This document shows, one piece after another, positions 48,046 to 57,027 of a stretch of 64,000 nt of DNA (positions are counted from its first letter, which is position 1; the number at the start of each line of letters is the position of its first letter). The position numbers and the translations under genes are program-made. The stretch is from Micromonospora sp. MA102. Its GTDB lineage: Bacteria; Actinomycetota; Actinomycetes; Mycobacteriales; Micromonosporaceae. The notes beneath the pieces were generated by a model, which made no database searches, was not told the origin of the DNA, and worked only from the letters and a program-made list of their open reading frames with translations. Location of the stretch: assembly GCF_025460765.1 (NCBI RefSeq), contig NZ_JAMWEG010000007.1, positions 62,001 to 126,000 of the forward strand, in the 5' to 3' direction.

Positions 48046-50268
48046 GTGGACACCGCACCGGGGGGCGACACCGTCGAGCTGAGGGTGCACGGGGTGTCCG
48101 GCGGGACCGCGGAGAAGATCCTCGACCATCCGATCGTCGACCGGGTCGCCGGGGACGGCCACGCCGGGTTCTACCGGCCCCGGCCCGGGGCCGGTCCGGC
48201 GGGCGGGGCCACCGCCGGGATCGCCGTCGAGGCGTACCGCTGGGGTGCGCTGACGGCCGGCACCGCGGTGCGGACGGCCTCCATGCTGCTGCTCCTGCCG
48301 TTCATGCTGAGCAACCTCGCGATCCGGTTGCGCCCGGCATCGACCGACCGGTCCGCCCTGTTCGCGGTGCTGTGCCGGCTGCTGGCCGGAACCCTCACGG
48401 CCGCGTTCGTGCTCTCCGCCGTCGGGGTGACGCTGGACCTCGTCGGCTGGCAGTGCGTGCCCTACCACCGGTGCCGCGACGGCCGCCCCTACCTGTCCTG
48501 GCTGCACGCCCTGCCGATGGGCCCCCGGCTGGCCCTGCTCGCGCTCGTCCCGCTGTTCGGGCTGCGCGTCATCTGGCGCCTGGGCGCCCGCTCGGCGCGG
48601 GCGTTCGAGGGGTTCGGCGCGCCACCGTCCCGCCCCCAGCCCTTCCGCGTGAACGAGAGCCTCAGCCTGCCGGGATTCTGGGACGACGAGCGGACGCCGG
48701 CGTGGCTGCGGCGGATCCACGTGACGATCGGCGCCGGCACGCTGGATGTCAGCCTGCTCGCCGGGATCTCCTCCGCGGAGGGCGTGGCCGGCCGGATCCT
48801 GTTCGTCGCCGCCCTCGGCCTGCTCGCCTGCGGCGGGGTGCTGCTCTGCCTGCCCGTGCCGGCCACCCCGCGGACCGTCCGCCGCGTGCTGCGCCCGTTG
48901 TCGGGAGCGACCGCCGCGGTGACCCTCCTGAGCCTCGGGTACGCCGCCCTGGCCCGCGACATCCGTCTGCTGCCCGGGCAGTTGCCCGGCTACGAGGGGA
49001 CGGTCGGTGGCCTGATCGCGGCGCAGGGCCTTCTCGTGATGGTGCTCGCCCTCGTCACGGTGGCGCCCCGGGCGGCCGGCACCCGGCCCTTCCTGGCCGG
49101 GCTCGGCATGCCGGTCGTGGCGGCGGCCTCGGTCACAGTCGCCGGCGCCCTCGCCGCCGCCCTGGTCTTCCGGGTCGCCGACTTCCTCGACCGTGGCTCC
49201 GTCCCCGGCCCGATCCGGCCGGACCCGTCGGACACCGCTCCCCTGGACCCGCCGGTCGCCTACTGGTGGGCCGCGCTGGCCGGCCTGGCCGCACTGGTGA
49301 TCGCCACCGCCGCGGCCTCCCTCACGCTCCTGGTCACCCGCCGCAGGAGGCGGCGCCGCGCCGCGCGGATCGTGGAGCGGGACTACCCGGACGTCCCGGC
49401 CCGGGAGACGAACCGGCGCGAGGAGGTCCGGGAGGCCATCGCCAGATCCCGGGTGGCCGAGGAGCTGGGGCCCATCCTCATCACGTTCCTCGTGATGTCC
49501 TCGCTGGGCTTGGCCACCATCGCATTCGACGTGATCGGCATCGGGCCCACCCAGCTCGTCGGCAGGCTCACCGCGGAACCCGAGCACGCGACCCTGCTGA
49601 CCGCGTACGTCACCGACGGCGGGGTCTGGCTCATCAGCCTGCTCGTCATCGGCCTCATGATCCTCGCCTTCCGCTCGTACCGGTCGGCGCAGACGCGGCG
49701 CACCGTGGCCGCCCTGTGGGACCTCGGCGACTTCTGGCCCCGTACCGTCCACCCCTTCGCGCCGCCCTGCTACGCCGCCCGGGCCGTGCCCGAACTCGCC
49801 AAGCGGGTCTCCGCGCTCGGCGCGCGCGGCAAGGTCGTCATCTCGGGACACAGCCACGGCTCCGTCCTGGCCGCGGCCACGATCCTGCAACTGCCGCCGG
49901 ACGTCCTGCGCCGCGTGGCGCTGCTGACCCACGGGTCCCCGTTGAGCCGCCTCTACACGCGCCTCTACCCCGCCTACCTCGGCCCGCGGACGCTGTGCGA
50001 CCTGGGCGACCGGCTCGACTGGCGGTGGCGCAACCTGTGGCGCGACACGGACCCGGTCGGCGGGCCCATCTTCGACCCGTCGGAGGGCGGGAACGTGGCC
50101 TGCGGGGCGCCGGAGACGCGGTCCGTCGACGTCCGGCTCCGCGATCCGAGCAGCCTCACCATCGATCCGGCGGACACCGTGCCACCACCGCTCGAACGGC
50201 ACTGGCCGTACCACACGCGTACGGCGTACCAGACCGCCGTGCGTGACCTCGCCGCCCGGATCGGCTGA
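48046..50268 (+). CDS. Large membrane protein with GHSHG hydrolase elbow
   Basis: This 740-aa protein begins with a short domain (VELRVHGVSGGTAEKILDHP), then has about nine transmembrane helices in two groups (about 75-195 and 245-580). A C-terminal alpha/beta-hydrolase-like domain has the nucleophile elbow VISGHSHGSVLAAATI with Ser603. VHGVSGG at the N-terminus resembles the oxyanion strand HGxxGG of the same fold, so the hydrolase may be split by the membrane region. A lipase or acyltransferase activity is an inference. GTG 48046 is used. Confidence 0.7.
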   Translation: MDTAPGGDTVELRVHGVSGGTAEKILDHPIVDRVAGDGHAGFYRPRPGAGPAGGATAGIAVEAYRWGALTAGTAVRTASMLLLLPFMLSNLAIRLRPASTDRSALFAVLCRLLAGTLTAAFVLSAVGVTLDLVGWQCVPYHRCRDGRPYLSWLHALPMGPRLALLALVPLFGLRVIWRLGARSARAFEGFGAPPSRPQPFRVNESLSLPGFWDDERTPAWLRRIHVTIGAGTLDVSLLAGISSAEGVAGRILFVAALGLLACGGVLLCLPVPATPRTVRRVLRPLSGATAAVTLLSLGYAALARDIRLLPGQLPGYEGTVGGLIAAQGLLVMVLALVTVAPRAAGTRPFLAGLGMPVVAAASVTVAGALAAALVFRVADFLDRGSVPGPIRPDPSDTAPLDPPVAYWWAALAGLAALVIATAAASLTLLVTRRRRRRRAARIVERDYPDVPARETNRREEVREAIARSRVAEELGPILITFLVMSSLGLATIAFDVIGIGPTQLVGRLTAEPEHATLLTAYVTDGGVWLISLLVIGLMILAFRSYRSAQTRRTVAALWDLGDFWPRTVHPFAPPCYAARAVPELAKRVSALGARGKVVISGHSHGSVLAAATILQLPPDVLRRVALLTHGSPLSRLYTRLYPAYLGPRTLCDLGDRLDWRWRNLWRDTDPVGGPIFDPSEGGNVACGAPETRSVDVRLRDPSSLTIDPADTVPPPLERHWPYHTRTAYQTAVRDLAARIG

Positions 50269-50279
50269 CGCCGGGGAGT

Positions 50280-51728
50280 TCAGTCCACCTCCGGGTCGGC
50301 CAGCGCCGGCAGCCGTACCGTCACACGCAGCCCCGGGGTGGCCGCCGCCGGCTCGGCGTCGGCCAGCTCGACGGCGCCGCCGGCCCGGCGGACCAGCTCC
50401 CGCACGATGGCCAGGCCGAGGCCGGCGCCGCCGGCGTCACGCGCCCGGGCGTCGTCCAGGCGGGTGAAGCGGGCGAAGACCCGCTCCCGGTCCGCCGCCG
50501 GGATGCCCGGCCCGTCGTCGGTCACCGTGACCAGGTGGTACGCCGAACCGCCCCGCTGCCGGGGCACCGGCGGGTCGGTGTGCGGGCCGGTGACCGCGAG
50601 CCGCACCTCGCCGTGCGCGTGCCGCAGCGCGTTCTCCACGAGGTTGACCAGCACTCGGCGCAGTTCCCCCGGGTCCCCCTCGGTCCAGAGCGGCCCGGCC
50701 GGTGGGGTGTGGCGCAGCGGCGGGGACGGATAGCGATCCGCCACCCCGCGGAGCAGCTCCCCCAGCTCCACCGGGCCGACCGCGTGCGGCGCGGGACGGT
50801 CCGGCCGGGCGGCCTGTTCGTCGAGGCGGGCCAGCAGCAGCAGGTCGTCGACGAGCCGGCTGAGCCGCTCGGTGTCGGCGAGCAGGTTCTCCGCGACCGC
50901 CGGCCAGTCCGGGTCGCCCAGCCGCCGGGCCACCTCCAGCTCGGTGCGCATGTTCGTTAGGGGGCTGCGCAGCTCGTGCGCGGCGTCGGCGACGAACGCC
51001 CGCTGCCGGTCCCGGGACGCGGCCAGCCGGTCCAGCATGTCGTTGAGGGTGACCGCCAGCCGCTGGATCTCGTCCCGCCCGGCCGGCACGGGCAGCCGCT
51101 CCGCCCCGGCCCGGCCGGTGATCTCGGCGGCCCCGCTGCGCAGCGCCTCCACCGGGCGCAGGGTCGCCCCCACCACCCGCCAGGCCACCACGGCCAGCCC
51201 GGCCACCAGCAGCGGGAAACCGACCAGCAGCAGGTTCCGGACCACGTGCAGGCTGTGCCGGACGTCGGACATCGACTTCGCCACCAGCACGGTGCGCGGC
51301 TCGTCCGGGGTGCCCGCCGGCACGGTCACCACCCGCACCGGCCCGGTCAGGCCGACCCGCCGCCCGTCCACCACCAGCCGCTGGCGCTCCCCGGCGCGCA
51401 GCTGGTCGGCGCCGAGCATGGGCACCAGCCGGTCGGCGTCGATGGAGGCGGCCCGGATCCGGCCCTGGCCGTCGATCACCTGGACGCGGAGCTGCCCGCC
51501 GGCCACCGGCAGCGGATCGGGCAGCGCGTCCTCGGCGGTCAGCAGCGCGACGGCGTCCGCGGTGCGGAGCGCCTCGGCGTCGACGGAGCGCTGCAACGTC
51601 CAGCCGAGCGCGCCGAGCAGCAGCGCCCCGCCGAGCGCGAACCCGAGGACCAGCCCGAGCACCCCGAGCGCGAGCAGCCGGGACCGCAGCCCGAGGTCCG
51701 GCAGGAGCGCGCTGAGCCGGCGCCTCAT
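50280..51728 (-). CDS. Sensor histidine kinase
   Basis: This 482-aa membrane kinase has TM1 (about 19-42), an extracytoplasmic sensor (about 45-160), TM2 (about 166-184), HAMP, dimerisation/phosphoacceptor box FVADAAHELRSPLTN with His251, and an ATPase domain with N box (VNLVENALRHAHG), G1 (DDGPGIP) and G2 (GGAGLGLAIV). It overlaps the response-regulator gene by 4 bases, forming a two-component system. The sensor has no recognised domain; the divergent LolA/MucB-like gene is the likely target. Confidence 0.95.
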   Translation of the reverse strand: MRRRLSALLPDLGLRSRLLALGVLGLVLGFALGGALLLGALGWTLQRSVDAEALRTADAVALLTAEDALPDPLPVAGGQLRVQVIDGQGRIRAASIDADRLVPMLGADQLRAGERQRLVVDGRRVGLTGPVRVVTVPAGTPDEPRTVLVAKSMSDVRHSLHVVRNLLLVGFPLLVAGLAVVAWRVVGATLRPVEALRSGAAEITGRAGAERLPVPAGRDEIQRLAVTLNDMLDRLAASRDRQRAFVADAAHELRSPLTNMRTELEVARRLGDPDWPAVAENLLADTERLSRLVDDLLLLARLDEQAARPDRPAPHAVGPVELGELLRGVADRYPSPPLRHTPPAGPLWTEGDPGELRRVLVNLVENALRHAHGEVRLAVTGPHTDPPVPRQRGGSAYHLVTVTDDGPGIPAADRERVFARFTRLDDARARDAGGAGLGLAIVRELVRRAGGAVELADAEPAAATPGLRVTVRLPALADPEVD

Positions 51729-52381
51729 GTGGCGAGCCGGTAGCCGGCGCCGCGGACCGTCTCCAGCCGGTCCCGGCCGATCTTCCGGCGCAGGTAGCCG
51801 ACGTAGACCTCGACCGCGTTCGGCGCGGTCTCCACCGAGGCGTCCCAGACGTGGTCCAGCAGCTCGGTCTTGGAGACCACCTCGCCGGGGCGGCGCATCA
51901 GGTAGGCGAGCAGGGCGTACTCGCGGGCGGTCAGGGCCACCTCGGCGTCGGACCGGGTCACCCGCCGCCGCGCCGGATCCAACCGCAGGTCACCGACCGC
52001 GAGCACGGCGGGGCGCTCCGGGGCGCCGCGGCGCAGCAGCGCCCGCAGCCGGGCCAGCAGCACCACGTACGAGAACGGCTTGGTGAGGTAGTCGTCGGCC
52101 CCGCAGTCCAGACCGTCGGCCTGGTCGTACTCGCCGTCCTTGGCCGAGAGCATCAGCACCGGCAGCCAGCGCTCCTCGGCGCGCAGCCGGCGCACCACCT
52201 CGTAGCCGGACAGCCCGGGAAGCATCACGTCGAGGATCATCGCGTCGTAGTCGCCGTGCCGGGCGGCGTCCAGCCCGCCGGGCCCGGTGGGCTCGACGTC
52301 GACCACGAAGCCCTCCGCCTGCAGACCCCGCCGCAGCGACGCGGCCAGCCGCGTCTCGTCCTCCACCACCAGCAACCGCAC
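51725..52381 (-). CDS. OmpR-family response regulator
   Basis: This 218-aa regulator has a receiver domain with phospho-acceptor Asp51 (MILDVMLPG), acidic pair ED at 7-8 and switch Lys (LTKPFSY), and a winged-helix DNA-binding domain from about 125 (VALTAREYALLAYLMRRPGE; VEVYVGYLRRKIG). First gene of the kinase operon, divergent from the exported protein at 52478. A pair of 10-bp direct repeats lies in the shared promoter. Confidence 0.95.
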   Translation of the reverse strand: MRLLVVEDETRLAASLRRGLQAEGFVVDVEPTGPGGLDAARHGDYDAMILDVMLPGLSGYEVVRRLRAEERWLPVLMLSAKDGEYDQADGLDCGADDYLTKPFSYVVLLARLRALLRRGAPERPAVLAVGDLRLDPARRRVTRSDAEVALTAREYALLAYLMRRPGEVVSKTELLDHVWDASVETAPNAVEVYVGYLRRKIGRDRLETVRGAGYRLAT

Positions 52382-52389
52382 GGGTCAAG

Positions 52390-52409
52390 GGTGCCACCAG
52401 GTGACACCC
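52390..52409. promoter_or_regulatory. Direct repeat, possible OmpR-type binding site
   Basis: GGTGCCACCA (52390-52399) and GGTGACACCC (52400-52409) are head-to-tail 10-bp repeats located 9 bases from the response-regulator start and about 70 bases before the divergent gene. OmpR-family proteins bind tandem 10-11-bp sites. Confidence 0.4.
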
Positions 52410-52477
52410 CCTAGGGAATCTCCTCAGCGCTCTCACAGCGGCCCTGGTGCACCATCTACCGTCAGGAGGTGCACATC

Positions 52478-53608
52478 ATGTCCGTACTGAAGAACCGCGC
52501 CGTGCTGCGCTGGCTGGTCCCGGTGACCGCGGGGGTCGCCGTGATCGGGGGCGGCGCCGCCGTCGGCACGTTCGCGGCCGGCGCCGACCCGGCGCTGCCG
52601 CCGCGCACCGCCGCCCAGCTCCTGGAGGACCTGCGGACGTCCCGCCTCGACGGGCTCTCCGGCACCGTCGTGCAGCGCGCCGACCTCGGGCTGCCTCCGA
52701 TCGCCGGGCTGGTCGGGCAGGCCGCCGGGAACGAACTGGCCAGCCTGGTCAGCGGCACGCACACGCTGCGGGTCTGGTACGCCGGCCCGGAGCGGCAGCG
52801 GCTCGCCCTGGTCGACACGCTGGGCGAGCGGGACGTGCTGCGCGACGGGCGCGACGTCTGGACCTGGGACAGCCGGGCCAACACGGCGTCCCACCGGAAG
52901 CTGCCGGCGGACGCCAAGGACCTCGAGTCGGCACCGGCCACCCCGGCCGACGCCGCCGACCGGGCGCTCGAGGCGATCGACCCGAGCACCGCGGTCACCG
53001 TCGGCCGCTCCGCCACCGTCGCCGGGCGCAGCGTGTACGAGCTGGTGCTGACCCCGCGCGACCGGGACTCGCTGGTGCACCAGGTGCGGGTCGCGCTGGA
53101 CGCGAAGGAGCACGTGCCGCTGCGCTTCGAGGTGCTCGCCGACGGCGTGGACGAGCCGGCGTTCGAGGTGGCCTTCACGCAGGTCGACTTCCGCACGCCG
53201 GACGCCGACCAGTTCCGGTTCAACCCGCCGCCTGGTGTGACGGTCAAGGAGGAGCCGGCGGGTGACGAGCGCGGGCCGGCCGGCCGGCAGCACCGGGAGC
53301 GGGGCGAGGCCGACCCGGACGTGCGTACCGTGGGGACCGGCTGGACCACCGTGCTGGTGGCGAAGCTCGACGCGGCCGGCGCCGCGGGAGCGGCGGGCGG
53401 GAAGCCGGGCGCGAAGCCGGGCGAGGCGGCCGGACCGGACGCCGACATGATGGCGAAGGTGCTCGGCGGGCTGCAGCGGGTGAGCGGCGACTGGGGCAGC
53501 GGCCGGCTGCTCACCGGCAAGCTGTTCAGCGTGCTGCTCACCGACGACGGCCGCGTGCTGGCCGGTCTCGTGCGGCCCGAGCGGCTGTACCAGGCGGCGA
53601 AGGGCTGA
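52478..53608 (+). CDS. LolA/MucB-like exported protein
   Basis: This 376-aa protein has an N-terminal membrane segment (about 12-33, LRWLVPVTAGVAVIGGGAAV) and an extracytoplasmic beta-rich domain like LolA/LppX/MucB: TLRVWYAGPERQRLALVDTL, ERDVLRDGRDVWTWDSRANT, ADRALEAIDPSTAVTV, and VFTQVDFRTPDADQFRFNPP-type ending. A Gly/Ala/Pro-rich insert lies at about 260-325. In actinobacteria such proteins carry lipids or act as sigma regulators. ATG 52478 with GGAGG 9 bases upstream. Divergent from the two-component system. Confidence 0.82.
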   Translation: MSVLKNRAVLRWLVPVTAGVAVIGGGAAVGTFAAGADPALPPRTAAQLLEDLRTSRLDGLSGTVVQRADLGLPPIAGLVGQAAGNELASLVSGTHTLRVWYAGPERQRLALVDTLGERDVLRDGRDVWTWDSRANTASHRKLPADAKDLESAPATPADAADRALEAIDPSTAVTVGRSATVAGRSVYELVLTPRDRDSLVHQVRVALDAKEHVPLRFEVLADGVDEPAFEVAFTQVDFRTPDADQFRFNPPPGVTVKEEPAGDERGPAGRQHRERGEADPDVRTVGTGWTTVLVAKLDAAGAAGAAGGKPGAKPGEAAGPDADMMAKVLGGLQRVSGDWGSGRLLTGKLFSVLLTDDGRVLAGLVRPERLYQAAKG

Positions 53609-53630
53609 GATCCCCGCAAGCGGACTCCTC

Positions 53631-53662
53631 GGGGTCCGGTCGGCGTGTGCCGGCCGGGCCCC
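53631..53662 (+). terminator. Terminator hairpin
   Basis: GGGGTCCGGTCGGC (53631-53644), loop GTGT, GCCGGCCGGGCCCC (53649-53662), 14 bp with two G-U pairs, then GCTTTCG. Begins 22 bases after the LolA-like stop. Confidence 0.7.
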
Positions 53663-53757
53663 GCTTTCGTGTGCGAGCCTGCGGTGTGGCGTGGTCGTGG
53701 ACGCCGGCGAGGCTTGGTCCGGCGGCCCACCGCGCGGTATCTTTCTCAGTTCAAACA

Positions 53758-53788
53758 CAAAAAGGAATGGCTTCAGAAAGCCATTCCT
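53758..53788. promoter_or_regulatory. AT-rich 11-bp stem-loop before helD
   Basis: A run of A residues leads into AGGAATGGCTT (53763-53773), loop CAGA, AAGCCATTCCT (53778-53788), a perfect 11-bp stem 29 bases before the helD start codon. The AT content is very high for this genome. On the minus strand it is a terminator (stem then TTTTTGTG). On the plus strand it is in the leader and could act as an attenuator or a regulator-binding dyad. Confidence 0.6.
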
Positions 53789-53817
53789 GCCGCAATTCTA
53801 GGCGATGAGGAGCCGGC

Positions 53818-56112
53818 TTGTCAACGCACTCCGCCGTGTCGGGTGAGCTGCACCAGAACGACGAGATCGGTCGCGAGCAGAAGTACGTCTCGATGCTCTA
53901 CGACCGGCTGGACGGGCTGCGGGACCAGGCCGCCCGCCGGCTCACCGAGGAGCTGCGCGCCACCGGCGGCACGCAGCAGGCCCGGTCGCAGCGCGACTTC
54001 ACCGTGCGGATGTACGCCGAACAGGTCGAGCAGTACGCCGCCGTGGAGGCCGGCCTCTGCTTCGGCCGCCTCGACGGCGACGACGACTCGTGCCACTACA
54101 TCGGCCGGATCGGCATCTTCGACACGTCCGGCGACTACGACCCGCTGTTGATCGACTGGCGCGCCCCCGCCGCCCGTGCCTTCTACCTGGCGACCGCCGC
54201 CAACCCGCAGGGGGTCCGCCGGCGGCGGCACCTGCGCACCCGGGAGCGGAAGGTCACCGGGCTCAACGACGAGGTGCTGGACATCGCCGCCGCCTCCCCC
54301 ACCGCCCACGAGGAGGTGACGGGCGAGGCGTCGCTGCTCGCCGCGCTGAACGCCGGGCGTACCGGGCGGATGCGCGACATCGTCGAGACCATCCAGGCCG
54401 AGCAGGACCGGATCATCCGGGCCGACCTGCCGGGCGTCATGGTGGTGCAGGGCGGGCCGGGCACCGGCAAGACCGCGGTGGCGCTGCACCGGGCCGCGTA
54501 CCTGCTCTACACCCACCGCCAGCAGCTCTCCACCCGGGGTGTGCTGCTGGTCGGCCCGAACCCCACCTTCCTGCGCTACATCTCCCAGGTGCTGCCGGCG
54601 CTGGCCGAGACGGGCGTGCTGCTGCGTACCCAGGCCGACCTCTTCCCCGGCGTGCACGCTCGGCGCACCGAGCCGGCGGCCACCGCGGCGCTGAAGGGCC
54701 GTGCCGTGCTGGCCGAGGTGCTGGCCAACGCGGTGCGGGACCGGCAGTGGGTGCCGGACGAGCCGCTGGAGATCGAACTGCCCCAGCGGGAGATCCTCAC
54801 CCTCGACCCGGAGACCGTGCGCCAGGCTCGGGAGCGGGTCCGCCGCACCGAGCGCCCGCACAACCTGGCCCGGGCGCTGTTCGACATCGAGATCGTGCAC
54901 GCGCTCGCCGACCAGGTGGCCGAGCGGATCGGCGCCGACCCGCTCGGCGGGGAGAACCTGCTCTCCGAGGCCGACCGGGCGGAGATCCGCCGGGAGCTGC
55001 GCGACGAGCCGGGGATCCGGGCCGCGCTGGACGAGCTGTGGCCGGTGCTCACCCCGCAGCGGCTGCTCGCCGACCTGTTCGAGTCGCCGGAGCGGATCGC
55101 CGCCGCCGCGCCGATGCTCACCGACGCGGAGCGGGCCGCGCTGCACCGGGAGCCGGGCGGCTGGACGCCGGCCGACGTGCCGCTGCTGGACGAGGCGGCG
55201 GAACTGCTCGGCGAGGACGAGCGCGCCGCCGCCGCCCGCCGGGAGCGGATCCGCGCCCTGGAACGCGAGTACGCCGAGGGCGTGCTGGAGATCTGGCGGG
55301 GTTCGCGCTCGATCGACGTGGAGGACGAGGCGGACGGCGGCGAGATCCTCGGCGTCACCGACCTGATCGACGCCGACCGGCTCTCCGAGCGGCAGGAGGA
55401 GGCCGACCGGCTCACCACCGCGCAGCGTGCCGCCGCCGACCGTACGTGGGCGTTCGGACACGTGATCGTCGACGAGGCGCAGGAGCTGTCGCCGATGGCC
55501 TGGCGCCTGCTCATGCGCCGGTGCCCGAGCCGGTCGATGACGATCGTGGGCGACGTGGCACAGACCGGCGCGCTCGCCGGCACGCCGTCGTGGCAGGAGG
55601 CGCTGGCGCCGTACGTGGCGGACCGGTGGCGGCTGGAGGAGCTGACCGTCAGCTACCGCACCCCGGCCGAGATCATGGCGGTCGCCGCCGAGGTGCTGGC
55701 CGAAATCGACCCGGCGTTGCGCCCACCCCGCTCCGTACGCGCCAGCGGCGTGCCGCCGTGGGACCGTACGGTGCCGGCGGACCGGCTCGCCGCCGAGCTG
55801 GTCGAGGCGACCGCCCGGGAGGCGGCCGGGCTGGCCGACGGCCGGCTCGGGGTGATCGTGCCGGCCGGCCGGGTGGACGAGCTGGGGGCGGCGGTCGTCG
55901 CCGCGCTGCCCGAGGCGACCGTCGGCGAGCAGCCGGAGCTGGCGAACCGGGTGGTGGTCCTCACCACCGAGCAGGCCAAGGGCCTGGAGTTCGACTCGGT
56001 GCTGGTGGTGGACCCGGACCGGATCGTCGCCGAGTCCCCACGCGGCCACAGCGACCTCTACGTGGCCCTGACCCGAGCCACCCAACGCCTGGGCATCCTC
56101 CGCACCCCCTGA
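53818..56112 (+). CDS. helD: HelD-family RNA polymerase recycling motor
   Basis: This 764-aa class II HelD ATPase has an N-terminal coiled coil (about 10-70, NDEIGREQKYVSMLYDRLDG), Walker A GGPGTGKT at 212-219, HVIVDEAQELSPMAW near 548, MTIVGDVAQTG, LTVSYRTPAEIM, and TTEQAKGLEFDSVLVVDPD near the end. It frees stalled RNA polymerase from nucleic acid with ATP hydrolysis. TTG 53818 with GAGGAG 6-11 bases upstream is the start. Unlike the paralogue at 1829 it has no RAE-like palindrome; a separate AT-rich stem-loop lies upstream. It is probably the housekeeping copy. Confidence 0.9.
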   Translation: MSTHSAVSGELHQNDEIGREQKYVSMLYDRLDGLRDQAARRLTEELRATGGTQQARSQRDFTVRMYAEQVEQYAAVEAGLCFGRLDGDDDSCHYIGRIGIFDTSGDYDPLLIDWRAPAARAFYLATAANPQGVRRRRHLRTRERKVTGLNDEVLDIAAASPTAHEEVTGEASLLAALNAGRTGRMRDIVETIQAEQDRIIRADLPGVMVVQGGPGTGKTAVALHRAAYLLYTHRQQLSTRGVLLVGPNPTFLRYISQVLPALAETGVLLRTQADLFPGVHARRTEPAATAALKGRAVLAEVLANAVRDRQWVPDEPLEIELPQREILTLDPETVRQARERVRRTERPHNLARALFDIEIVHALADQVAERIGADPLGGENLLSEADRAEIRRELRDEPGIRAALDELWPVLTPQRLLADLFESPERIAAAAPMLTDAERAALHREPGGWTPADVPLLDEAAELLGEDERAAAARRERIRALEREYAEGVLEIWRGSRSIDVEDEADGGEILGVTDLIDADRLSERQEEADRLTTAQRAAADRTWAFGHVIVDEAQELSPMAWRLLMRRCPSRSMTIVGDVAQTGALAGTPSWQEALAPYVADRWRLEELTVSYRTPAEIMAVAAEVLAEIDPALRPPRSVRASGVPPWDRTVPADRLAAELVEATAREAAGLADGRLGVIVPAGRVDELGAAVVAALPEATVGEQPELANRVVVLTTEQAKGLEFDSVLVVDPDRIVAESPRGHSDLYVALTRATQRLGILRTP

Positions 56113-56140
56113 CCACCCCCCGGGCCCACGCCCTACACCC

Positions 56141-56203
56141 CGTTGATCATGAGGTTGGCGGCGGAAATGGAGATCAACACCGCCGTCAACCTCATGATCG
56201 ACG
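56141..56203. repeat. 24-bp inverted repeat, REP-like element
   Basis: CGTTGATCATGAGGTTGGCG (first 20 of 24 bases, 56141-56164) pairs with 56180-56203 with 22 of 24 matches and a 15-base loop. From memory, dyads beginning CGTTGATCATGA are scattered through Micromonospora genomes between genes. It sits 28 bases after the helD stop and may act as a terminator. Confidence 0.75.
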
Positions 56204-56302
56204 CGGGTGGGGAGGGGTGAGGCGGGAGCGGGAGGGGTCCGGCCCCAGGCGCGGGCGGAGGGGGCGGCCTTGGCCGCCCCCTCCGCCCTTTGTGCCCGGG
56301 TG

Positions 56303-56725
56303 TCAGCCGGGGTTGGCCTGGTCGTTGGTGAAGTTGCCGACCTGGCTGCCGCTCGACGAGGCGTCGCTGGTGGAGCCGCCGGCCGGGGTGCTCAGGCCGC
56401 CGGTGGTGGCGTCGCCCGTGGTGGTCGGGGCCACCCTGCCCCGGTGCTGCTCCGGCTGGCGGGCCACCCGGCGGACGCTGGCCGGACCGGCGGTGCCGCC
56501 GGTCGTGGTGACCGCGCCCTGGCCCCGGGTCGGGCCGCCGTCGCGCAACACGTTCGGGTCGACCGGGGCGTGCGCCGGGTCGTCCGGATCCTCCTCCTGG
56601 ATGACCCGCAGCACGTCGGTCTGCGGCACGGTGACCTCGTCGAGCGCGCCCTCGCCGTAGACGCCGCCGGCGATCCGCTCCTCGGCCCGCCGGGCGGCCT
56701 GCTGCCGCATGTCGTCCTCACGCAC
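56303..56725 (-). CDS. Hypothetical, acidic/disordered protein
   Basis: This roughly 140-aa protein has a short helical N-terminus (VREDDMRQQAARRAEERIAG) and then a low-complexity tail rich in Thr, Gly, Ser and Pro (about 65-140). GTG 56725 is chosen with GAGG about 8 bases upstream; GTG 56734 and ATG 56710 are alternatives. No domain recognised; it has no signal peptide. Coding status is supported by codon pattern only. Confidence 0.6.
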   Translation of the reverse strand: MREDDMRQQAARRAEERIAGGVYGEGALDEVTVPQTDVLRVIQEEDPDDPAHAPVDPNVLRDGGPTRGQGAVTTTGGTAGPASVRRVARQPEQHRGRVAPTTTGDATTGGLSTPAGGSTSDASSSGSQVGNFTNDQANPG

Positions 56726-57027
56726 GTGAACCACCTCGCAGATTTCTCGGGATCTTCCTTGCGTGCCCGACGACCGGAGGCTGAAACCGGCCGGCCCGTG
56801 CGGCCCCGGCTGCGCCCACTACCCGCCCGGATGTCCGTTTCCCGGCATCGTCCCGGGGTCCTGGCCGCCGGCGCTCCTATTCGGCCGCGAGGTGGCGTTA
56901 CCTCACCGGGGCCAGGGGTAGACCGAGGGTGCCCCCGCCACAGAGCGCGAACCGCGCCGTGGCCGACCTGCGGCAGCGGGGCGGGTGGTGTGCAGAGAAC
57001 GACTCATCAAATCCTGAGGAGGACCAG

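Noticed and set aside
47905..50214. 769-codon minus-strand open frame opposite the membrane hydrolase-like gene
   Set aside because: The plus strand has clear transmembrane helices and a GHSHG motif; the minus frame is low-complexity shadow.
53821..56085. 754-codon minus-strand open frame opposite helD
   Set aside because: Antisense shadow of helD without any motif.
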